A DNA stretch of 64,000 bases from an uncultured Pseudomonadota bacterium. Its GTDB lineage: Bacteria; Pseudomonadota; Gammaproteobacteria; Steroidobacterales; Steroidobacteraceae. The position numbers and the translations under genes were made by a program. Each line of letters opens with the position of its first letter. The first letter of the stretch is position 1. The notes beneath the pieces were generated by a model that was not told the DNA's origin, did no database searches, and worked only from the letters and a program-made list of their open reading frames with translations. Shown in pieces: positions 7,728 to 15,727 of the stretch. The stretch is taken from contig CAIRLC010000021.1 of assembly GCA_903879335.1 (NCBI GenBank), forward strand, positions 1-64,000, given 5' to 3'.

Positions 7728-8519
7728 CTAACTGGCCTGGCTAGCCGATGAAATCAAGTGATCCTGCTCAAACTTACACTGCCAATGCCTCACTGACCGA
7801 GGATGAGTTTTTGCGCCTTCCGTTAAGCAGTAGCCCAAGTTTCTAATGCAAGCGATGCGCACCCTGCCCTCTGTTAGGCCATCCAGCTTGTGATTGATCG
7901 CTGAGATCCGTACATCGAGTCGACGATCATTAGGCTCCAACTCATCTCGCCACCCCAACTCAAAGAGATCGCTTCGAGAAATACGTTCGCCGCCGGCACG
8001 CGCTAAAGCCGCGACGATTCTCGACTCAATGTGGCCAAGCTGTACAGACTCATGACCGCGCATCAAATGACGGTGAGACACGTCGAACTGAACATCGCCG
8101 AACATCGCAATAAGTCCTGTCGCTGGATACAAGGCCCGAGTCAATTGACAGGCACGATGGATTCTCGCTCGGATGAGGTCTGCCGCGTCACCGCGATAGA
8201 AACTGTCAAGCGCTCCAAGCATCAAAGCCACACCCGCATCAAATACGGGATCTACGCCCACACGCATCCGATCACGTAGCGAACATATGGCTATGAAGGG
8301 CGCTGCCACATGCTCTAAGAGATGCTTGAATTGGCGGCTAGGATCCGATCCTAGGCAACTGTCCGCAATGACGACCAAGGATGGCTCGTATTGACGGATC
8401 CGAGACGAATGACAATCGCCGATAACCAAATGACCAACGAAATCGACATCCTGAAATGTTCGAGCCATTAAGCCGAATAAACGTCGATCATCATCAATGA
8501 CAAGGATAGTTCGTTCCAT
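7728..8519 (-). CDS. OmpR/PhoB-like response regulator with altered receiver
   Basis: This protein of about 263 residues has a receiver-like N-terminus (ILVIDDDRRLFGLM) and a C-terminal winged helix (LGHIESRIVAALARAGGERI, then VRISAINHKLDGL and IRNLGYCL). The acidic pair and a candidate phospho-accepting Asp (IADSCLG) are present. The conserved Lys near the end of the receiver appears replaced (GALDSFYRG), so phosphorylation may be atypical. No histidine kinase is adjacent. It is divergent from the trimeric adhesin across a palindrome-rich spacer and probably regulates it. ATG at 8519 and ATG at 8531 are both possible starts. Confidence 0.8.
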   Translation of the reverse strand: MERTILVIDDDRRLFGLMARTFQDVDFVGHLVIGDCHSSRIRQYEPSLVVIADSCLGSDPSRQFKHLLEHVAAPFIAICSLRDRMRVGVDPVFDAGVALMLGALDSFYRGDAADLIRARIHRACQLTRALYPATGLIAMFGDVQFDVSHRHLMRGHESVQLGHIESRIVAALARAGGERISRSDLFELGWRDELEPNDRRLDVRISAINHKLDGLTEGRVRIACIRNLGYCLTEGAKTHPRSVRHWQCKFEQDHLISSASQAS

Positions 8520-8553
8520 GCGTCTACTCATTTAGACCAAAGAGGACCGAATC

Positions 8554-8574
8554 AAGCTCACGTCGTGTGAGCTT
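8554..8574. promoter_or_regulatory. Inverted repeat upstream of the response regulator
   Basis: The arms AAGCTCAC and GTGAGCTT are separated by five bases, about 25-35 bases upstream of the regulator start. It may be an autoregulatory site. It lacks a T-run and so is unlikely to be a terminator. Confidence 0.4.
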
Positions 8575-8586
8575 TGCACAACACTC

Positions 8587-8672
8587 TTACGCACCTGTTC
8601 AGCGTAAAGCAATACGCAATTTCGAATTGCTGTAGGTAAATGCCAGTTCTCCATCGGTAAGCAAGCTTACGA
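8587..8672. promoter_or_regulatory. Cluster of palindromes in the adhesin/regulator divergent promoter
   Basis: Three further dyads follow one another: TTACGC...GCGTAA (8587-8607), GCAATTTCGAATTGC (8616-8630) and GTAAGCAAGCTTAC (8657-8670). The first and third share a TTACG/CGTAA half-site, as expected for repeated binding by one dimeric regulator. The spacer is A+T-rich. Function is inferred from symmetry and position. Confidence 0.45.
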
Positions 8673-8774
8673 TTAGAGATGTTTCAGTATTACTCGATTC
8701 CTAGACTGAACCGGCAATGCGAGCGACGACATGACGTTATCGCTTAAGAAAAAACAATGTCTAGGAGTAATGAC

Positions 8775-10160
8775 ATGCGCTTACCGAAGCGAATTGTATT
8801 CAAAGCCGTCTCAACGGCCATAGCGGCTGCAGCATTCTTTACGATCGGCCTCACCACGGCCAACGCCCAAGTGGTCGATACCCTTACCGGTCCCACAACC
8901 CCCGCAACCTCAGCCGGCGCACCAACGGCCCCAACCACCGGGACAGCCACATACTACGTGGCTCCAGCGGGGCAACTGAACTTATCGACGCCCTTTGTCT
9001 ATGACTTCGGCGCGGGGACGTGGAGCGCTCCAACCGGATGGACACAACCTACGGCCGGAGTCTTCACCAATGGGACCGCGACGGTTAATTTGACTGGGTT
9101 CACGCCAACCATTAACACGGCAGCCCCACCACCCGCGCAATGGTCACCCACCCCACCGTCCGCCAGTTACGCGACGGGGACTTACCTGAGCCAAGTATTT
9201 GGCGCCAGCGTTGGCAATGCGGCAGGTACGAGCACAGTCACCGGCGGTACGACCTCATCGACCCAAGAGACGGACGTCTATTACGCCACGCCATCCGGGA
9301 CTGTCCTCGTGTCCAATGGCGATGGTAATTCATCGACGACGGCGAGCGTGCTCGACTCAACCCAAACCTTCCCATTGTCGAAAACAGGACCGAGCGCCCC
9401 GGTGCCTAACCCGGCAATTACTGAGCCTGGCGTGACGGTCACGAGTAACACGCCGTCCTATAACACCGGCCAATACATCATCAATCCAGCAGGGACTGTG
9501 AGCGGTACCGCCGTGAATTTGGATACGGGAGGACTCGTCATTAGCAGCATCGGCGGCACGGCTACCGTGAACTCCGATGGCTCCATCACCGCCAATCTCA
9601 CACAAACCACAGCAACGGCCGTTACCGCTGAAGGGATCTCCACCACGGGTTATGGCAGCTTCGGTGGTCCAGTGACTGTTGGTGGCACGCTCGTCGCGTC
9701 GGGTAACGCTTACCTAGGCGGCAATTCGGAGACTGCAATTTTATCGGTGACCGGCGCTAACGGTGTGTCGATCAAAGCCGGCACAAACGTAGATGTAGGC
9801 GGCAATGTCCTTCACAACGTTGGCGGCGGTGTGGTTGGAACTGACGCGGTGAATTTGTCTCAATTACAGGGCGTACAGAATCAACTCAACAATCAATACA
9901 ATTCGTTGAGCTCAACCGTCCAGGTCAACCGCATCGAAGCCCAGCGCGGCATCGCGAGTGTCTCGGCGCTCAATGGCATTCCTGGTTTGGATCAAAATTC
10001 CAAGTTTGGATTTGGCGTCGGCGTTGGCAGTTACAAGGGACAAACAGCGTTCGCCGTTGGGGCGAACTTCCGCTTCTCTGAGCATGTGACCGGCAAGCTT
10101 GGAATCGGATCGGCCTCGGGTGACACCACCGGCAATGCCGGTATCGGCTTCAGTTTCTAA
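8775..10160 (+). CDS. YadA-like trimeric autotransporter adhesin
   Basis: This 461-residue protein is exported to the outer membrane. The Sec signal peptide covers about residues 1-31 (RLPKRIVFKAVS through TTANAQ). A long Thr/Ala/Pro/Gly-rich passenger follows, then a left-handed coiled-coil neck (AVNLSQLQGVQNQLNNQYNS) and the four-strand YadA anchor ending in NAGIGFSF. Three copies form one 12-stranded pore and a surface fibre. I start at 8775 because AGGAG sits six bases upstream; an ATG at 8757 precedes that site. The passenger shows no obvious YadA-type head repeats, so its ligand cannot be guessed. Confidence 0.9.
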   Translation: MRLPKRIVFKAVSTAIAAAAFFTIGLTTANAQVVDTLTGPTTPATSAGAPTAPTTGTATYYVAPAGQLNLSTPFVYDFGAGTWSAPTGWTQPTAGVFTNGTATVNLTGFTPTINTAAPPPAQWSPTPPSASYATGTYLSQVFGASVGNAAGTSTVTGGTTSSTQETDVYYATPSGTVLVSNGDGNSSTTASVLDSTQTFPLSKTGPSAPVPNPAITEPGVTVTSNTPSYNTGQYIINPAGTVSGTAVNLDTGGLVISSIGGTATVNSDGSITANLTQTTATAVTAEGISTTGYGSFGGPVTVGGTLVASGNAYLGGNSETAILSVTGANGVSIKAGTNVDVGGNVLHNVGGGVVGTDAVNLSQLQGVQNQLNNQYNSLSSTVQVNRIEAQRGIASVSALNGIPGLDQNSKFGFGVGVGSYKGQTAFAVGANFRFSEHVTGKLGIGSASGDTTGNAGIGFSF

Positions 10161-10261
10161 CGGAGCAAGCTTGAGGCTCGGGTGGGATGGCCTGGCGCTG
10201 TCCCACCCCACTCGTCCGCTGCAAGCCCTTCAATTTTCGCCCGCGTGGCCCGAGGTGTGGC

Positions 10262-10552
10262 GTGCTGAACTCGAAATATGTGGTGCTCAGTTTGATCTTT
10301 TTGGCGAGCTGTATAAGGAGTGCCACAGCGTTCTCGCAACAAGAACCCATACGAAAAAAGATGACCGTGGTTGACGTCTACGACGCAGGCCAGCCGCAAA
10401 CCATCATCTTGAAACTGTTTGATCCGGGTACAGACGTTGTTTGCTACATCCTCATGCCGGAGCAAGCGGCACGCAAAGAAGTGGGCAGTAAATGGGTTTA
10501 CGACGGCAATGCCGTGGGTTCGATCAGTTGTGTACCCGTGATGATTAAATGA
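10262..10552 (+). CDS. Small putative lipoprotein or secreted protein
   Basis: This 96-residue protein starts at GTG 10262, preceded by GAGGTG. The N-terminus KYVVLSLIFLASC is hydrophobic and ends in a lipobox-like LASC, so it may be lipid-anchored; a simple signal peptide cleaved after ATA is the alternative. The mature part has two further cysteines (DVVCYILMP and SISCVPVM) that could pair. It lies 101 bases downstream of the adhesin on the same strand. Some trimeric adhesins have an accessory lipoprotein (SadB, TpgA), but no sequence similarity supports that here. The family is unknown to me. Confidence 0.6.
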   Translation: MLNSKYVVLSLIFLASCIRSATAFSQQEPIRKKMTVVDVYDAGQPQTIILKLFDPGTDVVCYILMPEQAARKEVGSKWVYDGNAVGSISCVPVMIK

Positions 10553-10568
10553 AGAGCGAAACCGATCA

Positions 10569-10831
10569 CTACTGAGTCAGTTCGTGACATCGTCGCTTAG
10601 CGGACTCCCAGCCGCTGAATTCAACCGGTTGAACTCCGCTGGAGGCAATGAATGCGTCGTCACCCAATTGTGCCTACGCCGCCCAGAGTTCATCGGCGCT
10701 CTGCTCAGGCTTCAGGAATTCGGACAACGAACTGTCGATGATGTTTTTACAGGCGGCGAGCGCATCCGCGATGCTTGCACACTAAAGTCGCCGCCACTCC
10801 AGTTGTCAGCAACAAACACTTGGTAAGCCAT
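10569..10831 (-). pseudogene. Decayed small conserved hypothetical gene
   Basis: The minus strand begins MAYQVFVADNW. After a frame change it continues DALAACKNIIDSSLSEFL then KPEQSADELWAA, an in-frame TAG, AQLGDDAFIASSG and FSGWESAKRRCHELTQ. This order matches a widespread family of about 100 residues with an ACK-IVD...YKPGMSADELY...FGEDPFI...AWDYAKERC layout. One frameshift and one stop codon interrupt it. The start is at 10831, 19 bases downstream of the metallophosphoesterase stop, so it was probably the last gene of that operon. Confidence 0.65.
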
Positions 10832-10849
10832 CAAGCCTGACCTACCAAA

Positions 10850-11791
10850 TTATGCGGTTCGACCTCCAGCCATGACGAACTGACGAGCATCAAGCTCTGA
10901 TTCACCCTGCCAGCGGTACGCCACCAGAGGACCATCACCGGCCGCCGAGTAGTCCACGCAGGCGACCTTAGGGCTCTGTAGCTTTGGAACCCCGCTCATC
11001 CAGTAATGTCCGACAAAAACTGGACTTCCCTCAATCACCACACGGCGATGAACGTCGGGCAAGACCTGATCAGGGATCAATGGCCGTGTCTCGTCGCTGA
11101 CGAGGGCGATATCACGATAGGTGCTGCCAGTCTCGTGCCACCACTGGGTACGAATAGCCTTCCGACATTCGCCCGCGTGATCGTGGAAAACATAGCCCGA
11201 CGGCAGATCGAGTTCGACACCTTTCGTCAGACACTCCATGGCGCGGCCGATCTTGCTTTTATCGTCAAAGGCCGCTTGGATGAAGTCGATCGACATCGCT
11301 TCACCCGATCTTTCAGCCTGCACGAGCAGTACGTCGGTGTCGCGCCAGCAGGCGTGGACCGCCCTGATGCCACCGAGGTCGAGCGTCACGGGAAGGGTTC
11401 TGAACCAGTCGATATATTCCCGATGACGACTCGAGCCCTCGCCGACCTGTCTCAAAAACTCGCGGTGCTGTTTGATGTTCTTTGGGCTGTGCGGGCGCAG
11501 GTATTCGCCTGGCTTGACCTCGCTCAGCGTTAAATAACCGATGGCGTTGAATTCGTGGTTACCGAGCACCGCTCGGGCGTGTCCCGCGTCCATCATCGAG
11601 CGGACGATCTCCAGCACCTCAATTTGCTCCGGACCGCGGTCAATCAGGTCGCCAATAAATAGCGCCTGACGCCCTTCCGGGGGACGCCAACTGCCAGAAC
11701 GACGGGTGTATCCCATCACCTGGAGGAGCGCCTTTAGTTTTTCGGCCTCTCCGTGAATGTCGCCGATCACGTCATATCCGTTGCTATCCAT
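10850..11791 (-). CDS. Calcineurin-like metallophosphoesterase
   Basis: This 313-residue protein carries the complete phosphoesterase signature in order: DVIGDIHG, GDLIDRGP, LGNHEFN, a VHAC histidine and GHYW. All expected metal ligands are present, so it should be active. Relatives hydrolyse diadenosine tetraphosphate or phosphoproteins; the substrate here is undetermined. The ATG at 11791 has AGAGG five bases upstream. The promoter region is shared with a divergent NrtR-type regulator. One of two 23-bp palindromes ends only nine bases upstream of this start, so NrtR control is likely. Confidence 0.88.
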   Translation of the reverse strand: MDSNGYDVIGDIHGEAEKLKALLQVMGYTRRSGSWRPPEGRQALFIGDLIDRGPEQIEVLEIVRSMMDAGHARAVLGNHEFNAIGYLTLSEVKPGEYLRPHSPKNIKQHREFLRQVGEGSSRHREYIDWFRTLPVTLDLGGIRAVHACWRDTDVLLVQAERSGEAMSIDFIQAAFDDKSKIGRAMECLTKGVELDLPSGYVFHDHAGECRKAIRTQWWHETGSTYRDIALVSDETRPLIPDQVLPDVHRRVVIEGSPVFVGHYWMSGVPKLQSPKVACVDYSAAGDGPLVAYRWQGESELDARQFVMAGGRTA

Positions 11792-11799
11792 TGCCACCT

Positions 11800-11822
11800 C
11801 TTAGTAGCATAATGCCACTAAG
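11800..11822. promoter_or_regulatory. NrtR-like operator 1
   Basis: A 23-bp dyad with outer arms CTTAGT and ACTAAG and inner arms GCAT and ATGC, symmetric at all paired positions except the two spacers. NrtR regulators bind palindromes with TTAGT/ACTAA arms. It touches the Shine-Dalgarno region of the metallophosphoesterase. Confidence 0.65.
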
Positions 11823-11835
11823 AAAGATTACTTCA

Positions 11836-11858
11836 CTTCGTAGCGTGTTGCAACTAAG
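11836..11858. promoter_or_regulatory. NrtR-like operator 2
   Basis: A second copy of the same 23-bp element, matching operator 1 at 18 of 23 positions (arms CTTCGT and ACTAAG), with a centre-to-centre distance of 36 bp. It lies nearer the regulator gene. Confidence 0.55.
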
Positions 11859-11889
11859 AGATCGCCGATTGAATACCGCCGTTTATCCA

Positions 11890-12534
11890 ATGCCGTTCAC
11901 CCGCGTAGAGGTCGCGACGCTCACGGTCATTGAAGGCTCGCTCCACGTCCTCTTGGCGCTCCGGGCCGAAGACCCGCACGCAGGCCAATGGGCGCTCCCC
12001 GGTGGCGTCCTTAGAATCGACCGTGATGCCTCACTGGAGGCCGCCGCCCGGCGAGTGATGGGCGAGCGCCTCGGATTGGAGGGCCTTGCGCTGCGGCAAT
12101 TGGTCGCGACCGGGGGACCGAGCCGTGACCCCCGAGCATCATGGACCCTCAGCGTTGTCTATCGCTCACTCGTGCCGGCGCAGTCCGTGTCCGCGTCACC
12201 GGGAAAACGGATCAAAGACTTACGCTGGTATCCGGTCGACGATCTAAAGGAACCAGCCCCGTTGGCGTTTGATCACGCCCGCTTGGTGGAACTCGCAGTT
12301 GAGGATGTTCGGGCCGCTGTCGACCAACTGGAACTGCCCTTCGACTTCCTCCCGGCGACGTTTACGCTTGGTGAATTGCAACTGAGCTGCGAGCAGCTCC
12401 TCGGCCACGCCCTAGATAAATCCAGCTTTCGTCGGAGGCTCGCGGATCGGGATCTCGTTGAACCGGTACCCGGATCGATGCGTGGCGGAGCGTTCAGGCC
12501 GGCTCAGGTCTATCGCCGGAAGAGCGCAACCTGA
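11890..12534 (+). CDS. NrtR-type Nudix-related transcriptional regulator
   Basis: This protein of about 214 residues has an N-terminal Nudix-like domain (VEVATLTVIEGSLHVLLALR, GQWALPGG) and a C-terminal winged helix (FTLGELQLSCEQLLGHALDK, SSFRRRLADRDLVE). The Nudix box is degenerate: the REUxEExG core reads RRVMGERLG, and one residue is inserted before it. It should therefore sense rather than hydrolyse a nucleotide such as ADP-ribose. NrtR proteins repress NAD or sugar metabolism genes. I start at 11890 so that both palindromes fall upstream; an open frame extends back to 11791. Binding to these palindromes and control of the divergent phosphoesterase are inferred. Confidence 0.85.
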   Translation: MPFTRVEVATLTVIEGSLHVLLALRAEDPHAGQWALPGGVLRIDRDASLEAAARRVMGERLGLEGLALRQLVATGGPSRDPRASWTLSVVYRSLVPAQSVSASPGKRIKDLRWYPVDDLKEPAPLAFDHARLVELAVEDVRAAVDQLELPFDFLPATFTLGELQLSCEQLLGHALDKSSFRRRLADRDLVEPVPGSMRGGAFRPAQVYRRKSAT

Positions 12535-12734
12535 CCGTTGAGGTCAGTCGCCCGCAAAACCAAGGCTCGAAACCCTATAAACCGCGCCCATGGCCACGTG
12601 CCCTAGCGGACGATGGCCCGTTCGCTGTCGGTCTAGATCAACCAATCTCGGCTTGTATCCTATGGGCTCGTTTACCCTGCGCTAGCCTCAACTTTGGCTA
12701 TACGGAAAACACCCGAAGATTCAGGAGACTCCCC

Positions 12735-14255
12735 ATGTCGAGCACCACACAGACCAGTCCAGACACCTTCGTCCAGCGCGAATACTCGCCGCAGGCCAAG
12801 GCAGCCCTCGCGCGCGCACCGGCCCTGTTCATCAACAATGAATGGGTTGCCTCAACCCACGGCGCCACGATTGCTGTCGAAGATCCATCAACGGGCCGCG
12901 AAGTCTCTCGCATCGCAGACGCCTCAGACGCTGATGTCGATCGCGCCGTTAACGCCGCTCGCGCTGCATTTGATGATGGACGTTGGTCGGACTTGCCGCC
13001 TAACGTTCGTGAAAACACGATGCGTAAACTGGCGGACCTAATCGAGGCCCACGCGGCGGAATTTGCTGAACTTGAGGCCATTGATAACGGCAAGCCTGTG
13101 GGTATGGCACGGATGGTCGACGTTCCGGGCGCGGTGGATCACCTGCGATATATGGCCGGTTGGGCATCCAAACTCGGCGGCGAAACCATGCAGCCCTCCA
13201 CGATGCCACGCGGCACCGTGTTCAGCTACGTCTCGCGCGAACCCGTCGGCGTGGCCGCGCAGATCGTGCCGTGGAACTTCCCACTGCTGATGGCGACGCT
13301 CAAAATCTCGCCGGCATTGGCGGCCGGTTGCACGTTGATCCTCAAGCCCGCCGAACAGACGTCCCTGACGGCATTACGGCTCGCTGATCTCGTCGTTCAG
13401 GCGGGATTCCCGCCCGGCGTGATCAACATCATCACGGGTAACGGCCATACGGCTGGCGACCGTCTCGTCAAACACCCGGGTGTCGACAAGGTGGCATTCA
13501 CCGGTTCAACGGAAGTCGGCAAGATCATTAACCGCAATGCCACTGAAACGCTCAAGCGCGTCACGCTTGAGCTGGGCGGCAAATCGCCGGTAGTAGTCAT
13601 GCCTGACGTCAACGTAGCCGATGCTGCTGCGGGCGCGGCTGGCGCGATCTTCTTCAACTCCGGACAAGTTTGCATTGCCGGTTCCCGTCTCTTTGCTCAT
13701 CGCAGCATCTTCGATAAGGTGATCGAAGGCATTGCCGGAGCGACGGCATTCTGGACACCGCGCCCTTCGTTGGACCCAAGCGCGCACATGGGCCCGCTGG
13801 TGTCTCGCGACCAATTTGATCGCGTCATGGGCTATATCGAAGCCGGTAAGCGTGATGGCGCCACAGTCGCTGTGGGTGGTGACTCGCCAAGCTCCAATGG
13901 CTACTACGTCAACCCAACCATCCTTGTCGACGTCAAGCCAACCATGAGCGTCGTCTCCGAAGAAATCTTCGGGCCAGTCGTTGTGGCGCAGCGCTTCGAC
14001 GATATCGATGAGGTGGCGAAGATGGCGAACGACACCTGCTACGGTCTGGGCGCCGGCGTCTGGACGCGTGACGTGTCCGCGATGCATCGCTTGGCGTCAA
14101 AGATCAAGGCGGGTACGGTCTGGGGCAATTGCCATGCTGTCATTGACCCAGCGCTGCCATTCGGTGGCTTCAAGCAGTCGGGCTTTGGCCGCGAGCAGGC
14201 TCGGCAAGGTATTGATGCTTACACTGAGCTGAAGACGGTCATCATTAAGTTGTAA
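12735..14255 (+). CDS. NAD(P)-dependent aldehyde dehydrogenase
   Basis: This 506-residue ALDH-superfamily enzyme oxidises an aldehyde to the acid. Visible are the oxyanion Asn in VPWNFPL (Asn181), the coenzyme loop FTGSTEVGK, the general base in LELGGK (Glu279) and the catalytic Cys in SGQVCIAGS (Cys313). Similarity to class 1/2 and phenylacetaldehyde dehydrogenases is evident, but the substrate cannot be fixed. AGGAG stands about eight bases before the ATG. It is transcribed alone and closed by a strong hairpin at 14262-14289. Confidence 0.95.
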   Translation: MSSTTQTSPDTFVQREYSPQAKAALARAPALFINNEWVASTHGATIAVEDPSTGREVSRIADASDADVDRAVNAARAAFDDGRWSDLPPNVRENTMRKLADLIEAHAAEFAELEAIDNGKPVGMARMVDVPGAVDHLRYMAGWASKLGGETMQPSTMPRGTVFSYVSREPVGVAAQIVPWNFPLLMATLKISPALAAGCTLILKPAEQTSLTALRLADLVVQAGFPPGVINIITGNGHTAGDRLVKHPGVDKVAFTGSTEVGKIINRNATETLKRVTLELGGKSPVVVMPDVNVADAAAGAAGAIFFNSGQVCIAGSRLFAHRSIFDKVIEGIAGATAFWTPRPSLDPSAHMGPLVSRDQFDRVMGYIEAGKRDGATVAVGGDSPSSNGYYVNPTILVDVKPTMSVVSEEIFGPVVVAQRFDDIDEVAKMANDTCYGLGAGVWTRDVSAMHRLASKIKAGTVWGNCHAVIDPALPFGGFKQSGFGREQARQGIDAYTELKTVIIKL

Positions 14256-14261
14256 CTACAA

Positions 14262-14289
14262 GGCCGTGCGGACTTTCGTCCGCACGGCC
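14262..14289. terminator. Bidirectional hairpin terminator
   Basis: A 12-bp perfect stem (GGCCGTGCGGAC with its complement) and a TTTC loop lie between the convergent aldehyde dehydrogenase and MetE-like genes. No T-run follows. Confidence 0.6.
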
Positions 14290-14341
14290 GCGTTGGCCAA
14301 CACACGCTTGGCGCCCCACCGGGGCGCCGAGGTGAGACCGA

Positions 14342-15466
14342 CTAGAGACGCGCGGCTGCGATATCCGCACCCTCCCGAAGCGCCGCAAGTTTCTTCCACG
14401 TGATACCCGGATCGATTTTGCCGTAACCGGCAAACGTGCCGAATCCACAGTCCGTGCTCGCGATGACTCGATCGACACCGACGATGGCTGCGAATCGCTC
14501 AATGCGTTGTGCGATCAACTCGGGATGCTCGAGGTAGTTTGAGCAGGTATCGATCAAGCCCGGAGCCAAGATCTTGGAGTCTGGAATTTTCGCTTGGCCC
14601 CACACCTTCCACTCGTGGTCGTGCCGAGGATTGGCGGCTTCAAATAGGATGATCGAAGGCCGGGCCTTTAGAATGATGTCGATGACCTTTTCCAGCGCAA
14701 TGTCATGGTCGTGAGGACCTTCATAATTGCCCCAACAGACGTGCATGCGGAGTTGCTCTGGCGGGATGTTGCGCGTCGCCGCGTTCAACGCCTCGACGTT
14801 TGCCTCAGCGATTTTGAGAAACTCGGCTTCTGTGAGCGACTGATAACCCGTGTGGCGCGACATGGCCAGATCTGGGCAGTCGAGCTGTAACTGGACGCCC
14901 GTCGCCGCGATGGCCTCATATTCAGGCCGCATCGCCTCAACCAAGTCAGCCAAATAAGCCTCATGACTGGGATAGTAGGCGTTCGGCTGAAAGGCGGTAA
15001 TTAATCCAGGCGAGGCCGCGTTCATAAATCCACGCGCTGAATTGCCCTTGAGCGCCTTCTGGAAGCGACGAATATCTTCCAAACAGGGCTCGAGATTCAC
15101 CAACTTGACCGGACCAATGCAGCTGGCGCGGACAAATTCTTGGTCGCCCATAATGGCCGCCAGTTTCTTGCGCAGCTCTGGATAAGGCGCGAGATCCAAG
15201 GCAGGCTTACGGCTGATATCGCCACCGAATCCAGACAATCGTTCGGTGATGTAGGTGGAATAACCCACCTTACCCAACTCGCCGTCACTCATCAAAGAAA
15301 CACCGGCAGCCTCTTGTTTGGCCACCGCCTCGTCGACGGCCGCTTGAACGACGCGATCAAACTCGGCGACATCGTACGGCTGGCCATGATCACGGGCGAG
15401 CAATAACGGCGTGAGCTCGGGGCCCCTCGGCAAGCTACCCACGTGCGTTGTCAGAATAGAACTCAT
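14342..15466 (-). CDS. Cobalamin-independent methionine synthase (MetE C-terminal)-like protein
   Basis: This 374-residue protein corresponds to the catalytic barrel of MetE without the N-terminal duplicated half. The start TTHVGSLPR, the zinc-site region MHVCWGNYEG and the terminal ASTDCGFGTF are typical. Such short proteins (UROD/MetE-like) transfer methyl groups to thiols from donors other than polyglutamylated folate, and the donor is often unknown. The gene is monocistronic. Its 5' leader (15467-15600) has a structured element discussed under findings. Confidence 0.85.
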   Translation of the reverse strand: MSSILTTHVGSLPRGPELTPLLLARDHGQPYDVAEFDRVVQAAVDEAVAKQEAAGVSLMSDGELGKVGYSTYITERLSGFGGDISRKPALDLAPYPELRKKLAAIMGDQEFVRASCIGPVKLVNLEPCLEDIRRFQKALKGNSARGFMNAASPGLITAFQPNAYYPSHEAYLADLVEAMRPEYEAIAATGVQLQLDCPDLAMSRHTGYQSLTEAEFLKIAEANVEALNAATRNIPPEQLRMHVCWGNYEGPHDHDIALEKVIDIILKARPSIILFEAANPRHDHEWKVWGQAKIPDSKILAPGLIDTCSNYLEHPELIAQRIERFAAIVGVDRVIASTDCGFGTFAGYGKIDPGITWKKLAALREGADIAAARL

Positions 15467-15727
15467 GAAACCCCCTAATGCGTCGAATCTTGTCGGTCAG
15501 GCTAAGCCGGCTCTGGGTCAGGACAACGGAGGGCTACTCCCCGAAGGTAACCCCGGCAGCGCGCGATTGAGCGCAACCGGTGGCACATCGGCTTCACCTT
15601 AACCCATGCGGTTCAGTATCCTGAGTATCGACGCTTCATTCGGCCTACAGCAAGCCACTTTTTAATGCATCGCTGGCGGTTGACGGCGCGTTCACTCTCA
15701 ATCGAATCGGTACGGAGGAGTCGCCAA

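Noticed and set aside
7380-7751. A 123-codon plus-strand frame
   Set aside because: It is antisense to another weak frame, rich in Arg/Ser/Cys, and has no recognisable motif.
15467-15600. Cobalamin or SAM riboswitch before the MetE-like gene
   Set aside because: No B12-box or SAM-I/II core was found. Only the weaker yybP-like similarity remains and is reported as a low-interest finding.
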